Positions 52,333-63,009 of a DNA stretch of 64,000 nucleotides are shown in pieces; position 1 is the stretch's first letter; each line of letters opens with the position of its first letter. This DNA is from Thiocystis violascens DSM 198 (GTDB taxonomy: Bacteria; Pseudomonadota; Gammaproteobacteria; Chromatiales; Chromatiaceae). The notes below the pieces were generated by a model. That model was not told the DNA's origin. It searched no databases and saw only the letters and a program-made list of their open reading frames with translations. Both the position numbers and the translations under genes were made by a program. The stretch lies in assembly GCF_000227745.2 (NCBI RefSeq), contig NC_018012.1, positions 1,645,478 to 1,709,477 on the forward strand, given 5' to 3'.

Positions 52333-53273
52333 GCCCGACTCAACAACAGACGATCCATGACTCCAGCCGTTCGATCGCGGATCAAGCGTCCGGGTCAGTC
52401 GCTGGGTTCCGCGACACGACAGACACGAACCACGACGGTCAAGCCATGCCAAACACGGAAGCGGAATCGATGAACGAGCAGTCGGTGATGCCGCTTCTGG
52501 TGGCGCAGGATGTGGCTCTTGCCGCAACGAAAGGCGGTTATGACGCGGTCCGCTTCAATGCCCTGAAGCACGGCATTCTGTCCAGGCTGACGGTCCTGGC
52601 CCATGAAGATCAGAACGAGTTTGCCGACCTGCTGGCGGCGCTGATCGAGGAGCATCGCCCGGCGGGCATGACCGAGCGGCATCTGATCGAGGAACTGGCC
52701 GCAATCATCTGGCGCAAGCGACGGGTCTTGCTGGCGGAAGGGGCGGCGATCAACCGTGGTTTACGCAGCGTCGCCCATAGCCAGCACGACAGCCCGATTC
52801 CGGCGGCGGCGCCCTTCGAGCGGGGGCTGTCGAAAGAGGGACGCGACCTGCCCGACCTGCTGACGGCGAATCCGGAAGAGATCGCCGAACGGCGACGCAA
52901 CGCGGAGCTGGACTTGACCGCCACCCGGAAGGCGGCGGCGATCCTGCGCAAGGGTGGACCCAATGCCTATGCGAAAGCGCGGCGAGCGCTGATCCAGGAA
53001 TCCCGCGACTGGTGGGATGAGCAGACCGAGGAAGAGGAATACCCAGCGACCGCCGCGGGGTTGGCGCAATTCATCCGCAAGACGCTGGAGCCCATCGGCA
53101 TTCGGATGGAGCAGGAAGCCCGCTTGACCCCCGCGATCCAGGTGCAAACCCTCGGCGAAGGGCTGCAAGTGCATCGTCTGGAGAAGCTCAACCGCTACGA
53201 AACGCACCTCGACCGCAAGTTCGAGCGCACGCTGGCCATGATTCTGAAGCTGAAACAGCTTCGAGGCGGGTGA
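52329..53273 (+). CDS. Island hypothetical protein, terminase-small-subunit-like position
   Basis: 314 residues of a family often seen on integrated elements: RFNALKHGILSRLTVLAHED, ERHLIEELAAIIWRKRRVLL, and the ending LNRYETHLDRKFERTLAMIL. The pattern is helical and charged, without a catalytic motif. The NALKHG segment recalls small-terminase or DNA-binding helices, but this is weak. Intact and coupled to the preceding gene. Confidence 0.6.
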   Translation: MSPTQQQTIHDSSRSIADQASGSVAGFRDTTDTNHDGQAMPNTEAESMNEQSVMPLLVAQDVALAATKGGYDAVRFNALKHGILSRLTVLAHEDQNEFADLLAALIEEHRPAGMTERHLIEELAAIIWRKRRVLLAEGAAINRGLRSVAHSQHDSPIPAAAPFERGLSKEGRDLPDLLTANPEEIAERRRNAELDLTATRKAAAILRKGGPNAYAKARRALIQESRDWWDEQTEEEEYPATAAGLAQFIRKTLEPIGIRMEQEARLTPAIQVQTLGEGLQVHRLEKLNRYETHLDRKFERTLAMILKLKQLRGG

Positions 53274-53390
53274 AATGCCGTCACTGGACATCGGGCGTCA
53301 ACCCAGTCAGGACAAGGCTTCCGCCAGTTTCGGCGTCAACCAGTCGCCAAAACTGACTGATGATTTCGGCAAAATCCGGGAGAAAAAAGC

Positions 53391-54038
53391 ATGGGCGGGA
53401 TCGGCAGCGGACGACGCCATCAAGGCGGCCGGGGTACCACGAGCGATTATCGGTCACTGGACGTGCGGCGGCTGCAACGCGATGGGTTGCTGACGCCGGG
53501 ACAGGCTTTCGGCTGGAACTGGACGCGCGACGGGGAAAGACTGGTATCGATCTTCATTCGGACAGCAACCGACAAGCTGACTTTGAGCTATCGCCACCAG
53601 CGCGCCGGGAGTGATTGGCAACCGATGGAATACGCGGTTCCGTTGGACTGGACAAACTGCACCTACGGCGGATCACGCCCCTGGTTTCTCTGTCCGGCGA
53701 CTGGCTGCGGGCGACGGGTGGCCAAACTCTACCTCGGCGGATCGGGCGTCTTTGCCTGCCGGCACTGCTACCGGCTGGCCTATGACTGTCAGCGCGAAAC
53801 CGACGATGATCGCGCGACGCGGCGGGCGGAGACCATTCGGCAACGGCTGGACTGGGAGGCGGGTATTCTGAACCTCCCCGGCCGACGGCCGAAGGGCATG
53901 CACCGGCGCACCTTCGAGCGGTTGAAGCACCAGCATGATCGTTTCGTCAGCGCCTTGATCGCTGGGATGGCCAGTCGGCTGCGGTTGGTGGAGAAAGGGC
54001 TGGGCGGGTTACTGGACGACTTGGATGTCGACTGGTGA
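53391..54038 (+). CDS. Zinc-ribbon island protein
   Basis: 215 residues beginning MGGIGSGRRHQGGRGTTSDY, a start shared by a family of element-borne proteins of unknown role. A zinc ribbon is formed by FLCPATGCGRRVAKLYL and FACRHCYRLAYDCQRE (four Cys in two pairs). The C-terminus is helical and basic. Last gene of the island before att. Confidence 0.7.
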   Translation: MGGIGSGRRHQGGRGTTSDYRSLDVRRLQRDGLLTPGQAFGWNWTRDGERLVSIFIRTATDKLTLSYRHQRAGSDWQPMEYAVPLDWTNCTYGGSRPWFLCPATGCGRRVAKLYLGGSGVFACRHCYRLAYDCQRETDDDRATRRAETIRQRLDWEAGILNLPGRRPKGMHRRTFERLKHQHDRFVSALIAGMASRLRLVEKGLGGLLDDLDVDW

Positions 54039-54117
54039 ATCTGTTTCGCAAAACAGGCGTAGTCGTCAGCGCGCGAACCGAAGCTCGGAGCGGCAGATCG
54101 TGATCAAGCATTCCTGG

Positions 54118-54141
54118 GAGTGGGGGTAAAAGTGGGGGTAA
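54118..54141. repeat. Subterminal direct repeat, right copy
   Basis: Same 24 bases (two gtgggggta boxes) as 33948-33971, here 64 bases inside the right att copy. The same orientation at both ends argues for integrase or excisionase sites rather than a gene duplication. Confidence 0.65.
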
Positions 54142-54204
54142 TTTTCGGGTGTTGGCCGAAAATGAAAAAGGCTTAGCAACCGCTTGATACTAAGCCTTTG
54201 ATTT

Positions 54205-54283
<79 letters not shown>

Positions 54284-54320
54284 ATAAGACGGCGAATCAT
54301 AAAGCCTAACCAACCGAACG

Positions 54321-54695
54321 TCAACGCCGCAGTATCTGGAGAATCTCTTCGAGCTCCAGACGTAACTGGCGCAGAACCTGATGGGTTTGATTCATGTCGT
54401 GCTTGGCGCCTTCTCCGCTCAATTGCTGACGGGCGCCGCCGATGGTGAATCCCTGGTCGTACAGCAGGTTGCGGATCTGGCGCACGATCAAAACATCGTG
54501 GCGTTGGTAATAACGTCGGTTGCCGCGGCGCTTGACCGGCTTGAGCTGCGGAAATTCCTGTTCCCAGTAGCGCAAGACGTGCGGTTTGACGCCACACAGT
54601 TCGCTGACTTCACCGATGGTGAAGTAACGCTTGCCGGGAATCGGCGGGAGATCGCCGTCTCCTGGCTCGTCGCCACTAACCATCGGTTCCAGCAT
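54321..54695 (-). CDS. MerR-family regulator downstream of ihfA
   Basis: 124 residues: [20 protein letters not shown] then [20 protein letters not shown], a complete MerR winged helix, followed by [20 protein letters not shown] and a helical tail. The gene is conserved next to ihfA in gammaproteobacteria; effector unknown. It overlaps the ihfA stop by 20 bases if MLEPMVSG is the start. Confidence 0.9.
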   Translation of the reverse strand: MLEPMVSGDEPGDGDLPPIPGKRYFTIGEVSELCGVKPHVLRYWEQEFPQLKPVKRRGNRRYYQRHDVLIVRQIRNLLYDQGFTIGGARQQLSGEGAKHDMNQTHQVLRQLRLELEEILQILRR

Positions 54696-54975
54696 AGGCT
54701 TCCACCCGCGATTTGAGCTTCTGGCCTGGACGGAAGGTCACGACACGCCGCGCGGTGATGGGAATTTCCTCGCCGGTCTTGGGGTTGCGGCCCGGACGCT
54801 CGTTTTTCTCGCGCAGGTCGAAGTTGCCAAACCCGGACAGCTTGACCTGCTCCCCCCGCTCCAGGGCGGTGCGAATCTCCTCGAAAAACATCTCGACGAT
54901 ATCCTTGGCCTCGCGTTTGTTCAGGCCAAGTTCATCGAATAGATGCTCTGCCATTTCGGCTTTGGTCAACGCCAT
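54676..54975 (-). CDS. ihfA: Integration host factor subunit alpha
   Basis: 99 residues, full length. DNA-bending HU-family protein: [40 protein letters not shown], and the arm [20 protein letters not shown] with the intercalating Pro (GRNPKT). It lies four bases after the pheT stop, co-transcribed as in E. coli. Confidence 0.97.
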   Translation of the reverse strand: MALTKAEMAEHLFDELGLNKREAKDIVEMFFEEIRTALERGEQVKLSGFGNFDLREKNERPGRNPKTGEEIPITARRVVTFRPGQKLKSRVEAYAGTDG

Positions 54976-54979
54976 ACCC

Positions 54980-57358
54980 TCAATCCCTCAATCGTGCGTC
55001 AAGTTCCGAAGTAAGGCGATCCAGAATCCGCCCTACCTCGACTTCAATGATTTCTTCGGTCAGTGTCTGGGAAGAAGACTGTAAAATCAATCCTAAAGCA
55101 AGACTTTTTCGTCCAGAATCGACGTTCTTGCCGGTATAGACATCGAACAGGATGACCTCGCGCAGCAGTTCCGTGGCGGCGGCGCGAACGCAGTCGGCAA
55201 CCCTCTCGTAGCCGATCTGTGCGTCGATGACGATCGCCAGATCGCGACGAATACCAGGGAAACGCGAGATCGGCGCATAGCGGGGCAGGATGCCGTCCGC
55301 CAGCGGTGCCAGATCCAGTTCGAACAGAAAGGCGTCGCCGGTGAGATCGAGCTTGGCGGCCAGCGAGGGATGCAGCATCCCCATCAGACCCACGGGTTTC
55401 CCTTCGCGCTCGATCCGGGCCGTCTGCCCCGGATGCAGGGCCGGATGCGCGCCGGCGACGAACCTGAATTGCGCGGGCGCGCCGGTCAGCGCCAGCAGGG
55501 CTTCCACGTCGGCCTTGAGGTCGTAAAAATCGACCTTGCCAGATTGCTGGCCCCACTGTTCGGGAGCGGCCGTGCCGATGACCAGACCGGCGAGCCCCGG
55601 TTCCTGTCGCAGACCGTCGGCGCCGATCCGAAACCGCAGACCCGACTCGAAGATCCGCACCCGCTCCAGTTGACGGGTCTGATTGTAACGGGCGGTCTGC
55701 AACAGGCCGGCCCAGAGGCTGGTGCGCATGATAGAGAGTTCGGCGCTGATGGGGTTGGCCAACCGCAGGGTGTCGGCCTCGGGTTCGACCAGCGACTGGA
55801 TCTCGGGGCTGACGAAACTGTAGGTGATGACCTCGTGGAAACCGCGGTCGACCAGGGCCAGGCGCGCGCGGTCGAGATCGAACGCGGCCTCGGGCGTGGA
55901 TTGGGTGACCGAGGCGGCACTGGCGTGGCTCACCGGGATGTTGTCGTAGCCATGGATCCGGCCGATGTCGGCGATCAGGTCGACTTCGTGGACCAGATCG
56001 AAACGCGCGCTGGGCGGGGTGACCCGCCAGCCGTCATCGAGACGTTCGACGGCCATGCCCAGGCGTTCCAGCACATCGGCGATGGTCGTGGCGGGCAGTT
56101 CGAGCCCGAGAATCCAGGCGACGCGCGCCTCGCGCAGATGCAGGGGTTCGCGTCGCGGCAGATGGGTCGCGTCGACCGCTTCCACCACGGGGCCGACCTG
56201 GCCGCCGACGATGTCCAGCAGGAGACGGGTCGCGCGCTCGATCGCGCGGACCTGAAGTTGCGGGTCGACACCGCGCTCGAAACGGTGCGAGGAATCGGTA
56301 TGAAAGCCGTAACCGCGCGCCTTGCCGCTAATGGCGAGCGGCGCGAAAAAGGCGCTTTCGAGCAGGATATCGCGGGTCTCAGGGCCAACGCCGGTCGCGG
56401 CGCCGCCCATGATGCCGGCCATGGCCACCGCCTGGTTGGCGTCGGCAATCACCAGGGTGTCGGCGCGCAGTTCGATTTCATCGCCGTTGAGCAACGCGAG
56501 CCGTTCGCCGGCCTGGGCCAGACGCACCTCGATCCCGCCGCTGAGTTTGGCGAGATCGAACCCGTGCATGGGCTGACCCAATTCGAGCATGACATAGTTG
56601 GTGACATCCACGACGGGGCTGATCGCGCGCAGTCCGGCGCGGCGCAGGCGTTCCTGCATCCACACAGGCGTTGCGGCGGTCGGATCGACCTGGCGGATGA
56701 CCCGGCAGACGTAGCGCGGGCAGGCGTCGGGAGCCAGCAGACGCACCGTCACGCGGTCGTCGCAGGTTGGCGCCACGGGTTGCACGGCAGGCGCCCGCAG
56801 CGGGACGCGGTTGATAACCGCGACCTCGCGGGCGAGCCCGGCGATGCCGAGACAGTCGCCCCGATCCGGAGTCAGGTCGACCTCGATGCAATGGTCGTCC
56901 AGGGCCATCCAAGCGCGGAAGTCCTCGCCCACGGGGGCGTCCGCCGACAGGGGCAGGATGCCATCGGAGGTCTCGGCCAGTCCGAGTTCGGTGGCGGAGC
57001 AGATCATGCCGAAGGACGCGACACCGCGCAGCTTGGCCTTTTTGATCTTGAAGTCGCCGGGCAGACAGGCACCGACCGTGGCGACCGGAATCTTCATACC
57101 CTCGGCGACATTGGCCGCGCCGCAGATGATCTGGAGCGGTTCGTCCTGGCCCAGATCGACCGTACAGATGCGCAGCTTGGCGGCATCCGGATGGGGCGCG
57201 ATGCGCTGCACCAGGCCGATCGAGACGCCGCTGAAAGCGGGGGCCGCCGGTTCGACGGCGTCCACTTCCAGACCCGCCATGCTGAGCTGATCGGCCAATT
57301 GTTGGGTGTCGACCGGCGGATTCACCCACTCGCGCAGCCAAGCCTCACTGAATCGCAT
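54980..57358 (-). CDS. pheT: Phenylalanine-tRNA ligase beta subunit
   Basis: 792 residues, full length. N-terminal EMAP-type tRNA-binding domain ([20 protein letters not shown]), B3/B4 editing region, B5, the catalytic-like core ([20 protein letters not shown]) and the C-terminal ferredoxin-fold anticodon-binding domain ([20 protein letters not shown]). Forms an alpha2-beta2 enzyme with PheS and hydrolyses mischarged Tyr-tRNA(Phe). Confidence 0.97.
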   Translation of the reverse strand: MRFSEAWLREWVNPPVDTQQLADQLSMAGLEVDAVEPAAPAFSGVSIGLVQRIAPHPDAAKLRICTVDLGQDEPLQIICGAANVAEGMKIPVATVGACLPGDFKIKKAKLRGVASFGMICSATELGLAETSDGILPLSADAPVGEDFRAWMALDDHCIEVDLTPDRGDCLGIAGLAREVAVINRVPLRAPAVQPVAPTCDDRVTVRLLAPDACPRYVCRVIRQVDPTAATPVWMQERLRRAGLRAISPVVDVTNYVMLELGQPMHGFDLAKLSGGIEVRLAQAGERLALLNGDEIELRADTLVIADANQAVAMAGIMGGAATGVGPETRDILLESAFFAPLAISGKARGYGFHTDSSHRFERGVDPQLQVRAIERATRLLLDIVGGQVGPVVEAVDATHLPRREPLHLREARVAWILGLELPATTIADVLERLGMAVERLDDGWRVTPPSARFDLVHEVDLIADIGRIHGYDNIPVSHASAASVTQSTPEAAFDLDRARLALVDRGFHEVITYSFVSPEIQSLVEPEADTLRLANPISAELSIMRTSLWAGLLQTARYNQTRQLERVRIFESGLRFRIGADGLRQEPGLAGLVIGTAAPEQWGQQSGKVDFYDLKADVEALLALTGAPAQFRFVAGAHPALHPGQTARIEREGKPVGLMGMLHPSLAAKLDLTGDAFLFELDLAPLADGILPRYAPISRFPGIRRDLAIVIDAQIGYERVADCVRAAATELLREVILFDVYTGKNVDSGRKSLALGLILQSSSQTLTEEIIEVEVGRILDRLTSELDARLRD

Positions 57359-57379
57359 ATCGCGCTTTCCCGTGTGCGA

Positions 57380-57406
57380 CTCTCAAAGCGCGTTGCGCGT
57401 TGAGAG
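57380..57406. other. Stem-loop in the pheS-pheT gap
   Basis: ctctcaa / ttgagag arms continue into a GCGC/GCGC inner stem. It lies 22 bases before the pheT start and may modulate its translation. Inference only. Confidence 0.45.
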
Positions 57407-57433
57407 AAACTGAATTTATATTTTTAAAAACAT

Positions 57434-57456
57434 ATGATTTTTCGATAGAAAAATCA

Positions 57457-57457
<1 letters not shown>
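57434..57457 (-). terminator. AT-rich hairpin at the pheS stop
   Basis: Perfect 10-bp inverted repeat atgatttttc / gaaaaatcat with a 4-base loop, immediately after the pheS stop codon. On the transcribed strand it is followed by a short T run. It may cause partial termination or stabilise the pheS mRNA end. A pheS-pheT gap of 98 bases is unusually long for these coupled genes. Confidence 0.5.
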
Positions 57458-58491
<1,034 letters not shown>

Positions 58492-58525
58492 TTAAACCCG
58501 CAAAGTTGAATCTGGTCGCAAACGA

Positions 58526-58557
58526 AAAGAGGGAAAGACCTGGGCCTTCCCCTCTTT
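58526..58557 (-). terminator. Terminator/attenuator-like hairpin between rplT and pheS
   Basis: aaagaggggaagg / ctttccctcttt arms on the transcribed strand, followed by TTTCG. E. coli pheST is controlled by attenuation at this position; a Phe-rich leader peptide was not found here, so simple partial termination is equally possible. Confidence 0.55.
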
Positions 58558-58590
58558 GTCGATGGAGGACGCGGACGGAATGGCGTCGAA

Positions 58591-58947
58591 TCAGGCCAGG
58601 GCCGTCTTCGCCTGTTCGGCCAACGCCGCGAAGACGACGCTGTCATGATAGGCGACATCCGCCAGCATCTTGCGATCAACCTCGATCCCGGCCTTTTTGA
58701 GACCGTCGATCAGGCGGCTGTAGGACAGACCGTTCTCGCGCGCCGCCGCGTTGATACGGGCAATCCAGAGGGTACGGAACTGGCGCTTCTTCTGGCGACG
58801 GTCGCGGTAGGCATACTGTCCGGCCTTGATGACGGCCTGCTTGGCAACCCGATAGACCTTACTGCGGGCGCCATAATAGCCCTTGGCCTGGTCCAGCAGC
58901 TTTTTATGTCGGGCATGGGCGGTTACGCCGCGTTTTACTCTTGGCAT
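58591..58947 (-). CDS. rplT: 50S ribosomal protein L20
   Basis: 118 residues, full length: [38 protein letters not shown] and the [20 protein letters not shown] block. Binds 23S rRNA early in assembly and represses the infC-rpmI-rplT mRNA in related bacteria. Confidence 0.98.
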   Translation of the reverse strand: MPRVKRGVTAHARHKKLLDQAKGYYGARSKVYRVAKQAVIKAGQYAYRDRRQKKRQFRTLWIARINAAARENGLSYSRLIDGLKKAGIEVDRKMLADVAYHDSVVFAALAEQAKTALA

Positions 58948-58979
58948 CCTGAATCTCCGATCGCTTCGTCAAACGCGTT

Positions 58980-59177
58980 TTAACAGTAGGGAATCATCCG
59001 CAGTGCGGAGCGAACATCCGACTTATGCAGCCGCTTGGGCGCGCGTAACTGGCGCTTCCGCTTGGTGGGCTTCTTGGTCAGGATGTGGCGCCGGTGGGAT
59101 GAGTGGCACTTGACGTCACCGGAGGCGGTGCGCTTGAAGCGCTTCGCGGCTCCGCGATTGGTTTTAATCTTGGGCAT
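58980..59177 (-). CDS. rpmI: 50S ribosomal protein L35
   Basis: 65 residues: [20 protein letters not shown], then [15 protein letters not shown]. Normal length, 32 bases before rplT. Confidence 0.98.
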   Translation of the reverse strand: MPKIKTNRGAAKRFKRTASGDVKCHSSHRRHILTKKPTKRKRQLRAPKRLHKSDVRSALRMIPYC

Positions 59178-59244
59178 TTTTCTTCACTTCGCGATTGATC
59201 GATGATGTTGATGCGACGACGGCACTGGCCGTTGACCGAATGAC

Positions 59245-59271
59245 GCGTCAGGCGCCAAGGGCGCCCGACGC
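59245..59271. other. Strong stem-loop in the infC-rpmI gap
   Basis: gcgtc-a-ggcgc and gcgcc-c-gacgc arms. In E. coli the L20 operator lies just upstream of rpmI in this gap. Whether this hairpin takes part cannot be told from sequence alone. Confidence 0.45.
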
Positions 59272-59325
59272 CAGACGAGACTGACCGCGCGAAACGATGC
59301 GCCGCGAGCCCGTGTCCGATCGCCG

Positions 59326-59844
59326 CTATTTCTTTTTGGGTCCCAGCACCATGACCATCTGACGCCCTTCCATGAGCGGCTGTTGCTCGACGATGCTGAG
59401 CGGGGACAAATCACCCTCGATGCGCTTGAGCAGATCCAAGCCGAGTTCGCGGTGGGCATGTTCGCGCCCACGAAAACGCATGGTGACCTTGGCTTTATCC
59501 CCTTCCTGGAGGAAACGGGTCAGGTTGCGTAGTTTGACCTGATAGTCTCCCTCGTCCGTGCCTGGACGAAATTTCACTTCCTTGATCTGAACCTGCTTCT
59601 GCTTTTTCTTGGCTTCGTTTTTCTTCTTCTTCTGATCGAAGAGAAACCGTCCGAAATCCATCAACCGACAAACCGGCGGATCTTCCGTCGGCACGATCTC
59701 GACAAGGTCCATGCCCGCCGTGACGGCCATTTCCAGGGCCTCGCGGGTATTGACGACCCCGACCTGATGTCCATCCGCGCCGATCAGCCGGACCTCCGGT
59801 ACGTTGATCTCCTTGTTGACGCGGTTTCTCTTTGGTGCAGCGAT
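59326..59844 (-). CDS. infC: Translation initiation factor IF-3, probable AUC start
   Basis: 172 residues from an ATC codon at 59844. It is preceded at 8 bases by GGAGG, giving [20 protein letters not shown], the usual beginning of IF-3; a GTG seven codons upstream overlaps the Shine-Dalgarno and is less likely. Non-AUG (AUU/AUC) starts of infC let IF-3 repress itself by rejecting the start codon. N- and C-domains are complete ([40 protein letters not shown]). Confidence 0.95.
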   Translation of the reverse strand: MAAPKRNRVNKEINVPEVRLIGADGHQVGVVNTREALEMAVTAGMDLVEIVPTEDPPVCRLMDFGRFLFDQKKKKNEAKKKQKQVQIKEVKFRPGTDEGDYQVKLRNLTRFLQEGDKAKVTMRFRGREHAHRELGLDLLKRIEGDLSPLSIVEQQPLMEGRQMVMVLGPKKK

Positions 59845-59918
59845 AGCAGGTTCCTCCAAAAACACAAATGAAAACGGCCGGGTGATCGCGGTCGCGGTCG
59901 CCCTCGCCGAGCCGAACG

Positions 59919-61838
59919 TTAGTGGATTCGGTTCGCGACCTCTTCATGCAGACGCCCGATGAAGGCGTCGAGTTCGAGAATTCCGAGATCCTGGCCCTGA
60001 CGGTCGCGCACGGCGACGGAGCGGGTTTCGACCTCGCGATCACCGACCACGATCAGATAGGGCACGCGTTGCAGGGTGTGCTCGCGGATTTTAAAGCCGA
60101 TCTTCTCGTTTCTCAAGTCGATTTCGGCACGGAAGCCCTTACCGCGCAAGGTCTTAGCGACCTCCTTGACATAGTCCGCCTGACGGTCGGTGATATTGAG
60201 CACCACCACCTGAACCGGCGCCAGCCAGAGCGGAAACAGACCCGCGTAGTGTTCGATCAGAATGCCGATAAAGCGCTCGATCGACCCCAGGATGGCGCGA
60301 TGGATCATCACCGGGGTCTGCTTGCTGTTGTCCTCGGCGATATAGTGCGCGCCAAGGCGGCCCGGCATGGAAAAATCGACCTGGATGGTGCCGCACTGCC
60401 AGGCGCGACCGATGCTGTCGTGCAGGGTGAATTCGATCTTGGGGCCATAGAAAGCGCCCTCCCCCGGCTGCACCCGGAACCTCAACCCCTTGTCCGTCAG
60501 CGAGCGTTCGAGTGCCGCCTCGGCTTTATCCCAAAGATCGTCGGCGCCGACCCGCTGCTCGGGCCGCAACGAGAGGGCCAGATCGATGTCGGCAAAGCCA
60601 AAATCCCGATAGGTCTCGAACACCATGTCGATGAGCGTCGCGACCTCGGGCTGAAGCTGCGTCTCGGTGCAGAACACATGGGCGTCGTCCTGGGTGAAGC
60701 GACGCGCGCGCATCAGACCATGGAGCGTGCCGGAGGGTTCGTTGCGGTGGACCACGCCGAATTCGGCGATCCGCAGCGGCAGGTCGCGGTGACTCTTAAG
60801 CCCCTGATTATAGAGCTGGATATGACCGGGGCAGTTCATCGGCTTGATGGCGTAATCATGGTCATCGAGCTGGGTCGTGAACATGCCGCCAGCGAATTTA
60901 TCCCAATGGCCAGAGCGCTCCCACAGCGAGCGGTCGAGCAACTGCGGAGTTTCGACCTCCTGATAGCCGTACTCGTCGAGCTTCTCGCGCATATAGGCTT
61001 CGGCGAGACGATAGACGGTCCGCCCCTTGGCGTGCCAGAAAGCCATCCCCGGCGCCTCGTCCTGAAAATGGAAGAGATCGAGCTGCTTGCCGAGCTTGCG
61101 ATGATCGCGCTTCTCGGCCTCTTCCAGACGAGTCAGGTAGGCGGTCAGTTCTTTTTTGTCGCGCCAGGCGGTGCCGTAGATACGCTGAAGCATGGCGTTC
61201 TTGGAATCGCCACGCCAATAGGCGCCCGCCAGCTTGGTGAGCTTGAAGCCGTTGCCGAGCTTGCCGGTGCTGGGGAGATGCGGGCCGCGGCAGACATCGA
61301 ACCAATCGCCCTGACGGTAGATGGAAACCGCCTCGCCCTCGGGGATGATGTCCTCGATAATCTCGACCTTGTAGCGCTCGTCCAGCTCGCCGAAGCGACG
61401 CTTGGCCTCTTCCCGATCCCAGACCTCGCGCACGATCGGCAGGTCGCGCTTCACGATCTCGTGCATGCGCGTCTCGATGCGTTCCAGATCCTCGGGCGTG
61501 AAGGGTTCGTCGCGGGCGAAGTCGTAGTAGAAACCGTTGTCGATCGCCGGTCCGATGGTCACCTGGGTGCCGGGATAGAGTTCCTGAACCGCCTGCGCCA
61601 TGACATGCGCGGCATCGTGACGCAACAGCTCCAGCGCCGTTGCCTCGTCCCGGCTGGTGACGATGGCCAGCTCGGCATCGCGCTCGATCAGAAAGGAGGT
61701 ATCGACCAGCGCCCCGTCGACGCGCCCGGCAAGCGCGGCCTTGGCGAGACCCGAACCAATGGAGGCTGCGACCTCGTGGACGGTGACGGGTTGCTCGAAC
61801 GGACGCTGGGAGCCATCGGGAAGGGTGATCAGAGGCAT
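59919..61838 (-). CDS. thrS: Threonine-tRNA ligase
   Basis: 639 residues, full length: TGS domain ([20 protein letters not shown]), editing domain with [17 protein letters not shown], class II core ([37 protein letters not shown]) and the anticodon-binding domain ([20 protein letters not shown]). It precedes infC by about 75 bases, as in E. coli. Confidence 0.97.
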   Translation of the reverse strand: MPLITLPDGSQRPFEQPVTVHEVAASIGSGLAKAALAGRVDGALVDTSFLIERDAELAIVTSRDEATALELLRHDAAHVMAQAVQELYPGTQVTIGPAIDNGFYYDFARDEPFTPEDLERIETRMHEIVKRDLPIVREVWDREEAKRRFGELDERYKVEIIEDIIPEGEAVSIYRQGDWFDVCRGPHLPSTGKLGNGFKLTKLAGAYWRGDSKNAMLQRIYGTAWRDKKELTAYLTRLEEAEKRDHRKLGKQLDLFHFQDEAPGMAFWHAKGRTVYRLAEAYMREKLDEYGYQEVETPQLLDRSLWERSGHWDKFAGGMFTTQLDDHDYAIKPMNCPGHIQLYNQGLKSHRDLPLRIAEFGVVHRNEPSGTLHGLMRARRFTQDDAHVFCTETQLQPEVATLIDMVFETYRDFGFADIDLALSLRPEQRVGADDLWDKAEAALERSLTDKGLRFRVQPGEGAFYGPKIEFTLHDSIGRAWQCGTIQVDFSMPGRLGAHYIAEDNSKQTPVMIHRAILGSIERFIGILIEHYAGLFPLWLAPVQVVVLNITDRQADYVKEVAKTLRGKGFRAEIDLRNEKIGFKIREHTLQRVPYLIVVGDREVETRSVAVRDRQGQDLGILELDAFIGRLHEEVANRIH

Positions 61839-61934
61839 GTCGAATCCTAAGAGTTCAGTGGTGATCGATACGAGGGATCACGTGAGTCATCCAGTTGCGG
61901 CCCAAGCGTTGCGGAACGCGGACTTGATGGGCAA

Positions 61935-62011
61935 CAAAAAAGCTATCTGCCGTCAGCGATTGACTCTCGAGCTTGACGCCAAGCGGAGAGTCAATTGCTG
62001 AAGGCAGACAG
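61935..62011 (-). terminator. Large hairpin with T run between tRNA-Val and thrS
   Basis: On the transcribed strand a long stem (ctgtctgcc, tcagcaattgactctc and the opposing gagagtcaatcgctga, ggcagatag) closes over an inner GCTTG/CAAGC hairpin and is followed by TTTTTT. It is either the terminator of the tRNA-Val transcript or a thrS leader attenuator. About 95 bases separate it from the thrS start, enough for a leader. Confidence 0.7.
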
Positions 62012-62019
62012 CCAGTATT

Positions 62020-62096
62020 TGGTAGGCGCGATTGGACTCGAACCAACGACCCCCACCATGTCAAGGTGGTGCTCTAACCAGCTGAGCTACGCGCCT
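62020..62096 (-). tRNA. tRNA-Val (anticodon GAC)
   Basis: 77 nt with CCA encoded. Acceptor AGGCGCG/CGCGCCT, D-loop region TAGCTCAGCTGGTTAGAGC, anticodon arm ACCT-TGACAT-GGTG with GAC, T arm GGTTCGAGTCC. Confidence 0.95.
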
Positions 62097-62203
62097 GTCG
62101 TTAAGAGTCGACTAATGTACAGAATCCCTTTCCGAACCGCAAGTGCTTTTTGATCGGGTATCGCAGAATCGATCCTGGCGTCACATCGATCACGGTCGCA
62201 TGC

Positions 62204-62980
62204 TCAATCGTAGCGTTCATCCTTCCAGCGCCGCAAGGCCGTGAACACCTCGGCACGAGAGTCGAGCGCGCGCCCGGCAAAGGCTTCGGCAACGGCAATG
62301 ACTCCCGGCTCGCCCGTGCGCAGAAAAGGATTGGTCGCCAGTTCCAGATCAAGCCGTGAAGGCACCGTCGGCTGTCCGGTCTTCCGCCGCTGATGGTCAA
62401 CCCGAAGGCGGTTCGCCAGCGCGGCGCTATCCGGTTCCACCCAGCGGGCGAAACCCAGATTAGCCAGGGTGTATTCGTGGGCGCAGTAGCAGAGCGTGTC
62501 GCCCGGCAGGGCGGCGATCCGCTCTAGCGAGTGGGCGAGCTGCTCGAAGGTGCCGTCGAACACCCGTCCGCAGCCCGCGGCGAAGAGGGTGTCTCCACAA
62601 AAGAGACGGCCGGCGCCCAGATAGGCGATGTGCGTGGCGGTGTGGCCGGGAACGTCCATTACCCGGAAGCCGGCATTGAGTCCGGCGGGCTGGCAAGCGT
62701 CGCCCTCGCCCACCCGGTCGGTCAGAGCATGAATACGCCGGTCGTCAGGTCCATAAATACGCGCTTCGGGAAAGGCCGCCAGCAGCTCGTCAAGTCCGCC
62801 GATATGATCCTGATGATGATGCGTCACCAGGACCGAAGTCAGCGTCAGATGCTCGGCCGCGAGTGTCTCCAGCACCGGATCCGCGTCCCCCGGATCCACG
62901 ACGACGGCACTGCCCGAGCCTTCTGTCAGCAGCCAGATGTAATTATCGGAAAAGGCATGAATCGGACGGACCTGAAGCAT
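62204..62980 (-). CDS. gloB: Hydroxyacylglutathione hydrolase (glyoxalase II)
   Basis: 258 residues, full length. Metallo-beta-lactamase fold: VLVTHHHQDHIGGLDELLAA (zinc motif), DVPGHTATHIAYLGAGRLFC then GDTLFAAGCGRVFDGTFEQL, CAHEYTLANLGFARWVEP, and the C-terminal TVPSRLDLELATNPFLR (glutathione binding). Cleaves S-D-lactoylglutathione in methylglyoxal detoxification. Confidence 0.95.
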   Translation of the reverse strand: MLQVRPIHAFSDNYIWLLTEGSGSAVVVDPGDADPVLETLAAEHLTLTSVLVTHHHQDHIGGLDELLAAFPEARIYGPDDRRIHALTDRVGEGDACQPAGLNAGFRVMDVPGHTATHIAYLGAGRLFCGDTLFAAGCGRVFDGTFEQLAHSLERIAALPGDTLCYCAHEYTLANLGFARWVEPDSAALANRLRVDHQRRKTGQPTVPSRLDLELATNPFLRTGEPGVIAVAEAFAGRALDSRAEVFTALRRWKDERYD

Positions 62981-63009
62981 GCTCGTCTACCGCGTTCGGG
63001 TGTCGCCTT

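Noticed and set aside
55370..57403. Plus-strand open frame of 677 codons opposite pheT
   Set aside because: Antisense shadow of a clear pheT gene.
59922..61850. Plus-strand open frame of 642 codons
   Set aside because: Antisense of thrS with no recognisable domains.
61839..62019. T-box riboswitch ahead of thrS
   Set aside because: No T-box consensus or specifier-loop layout was visible, and T-boxes are not expected in gammaproteobacteria.
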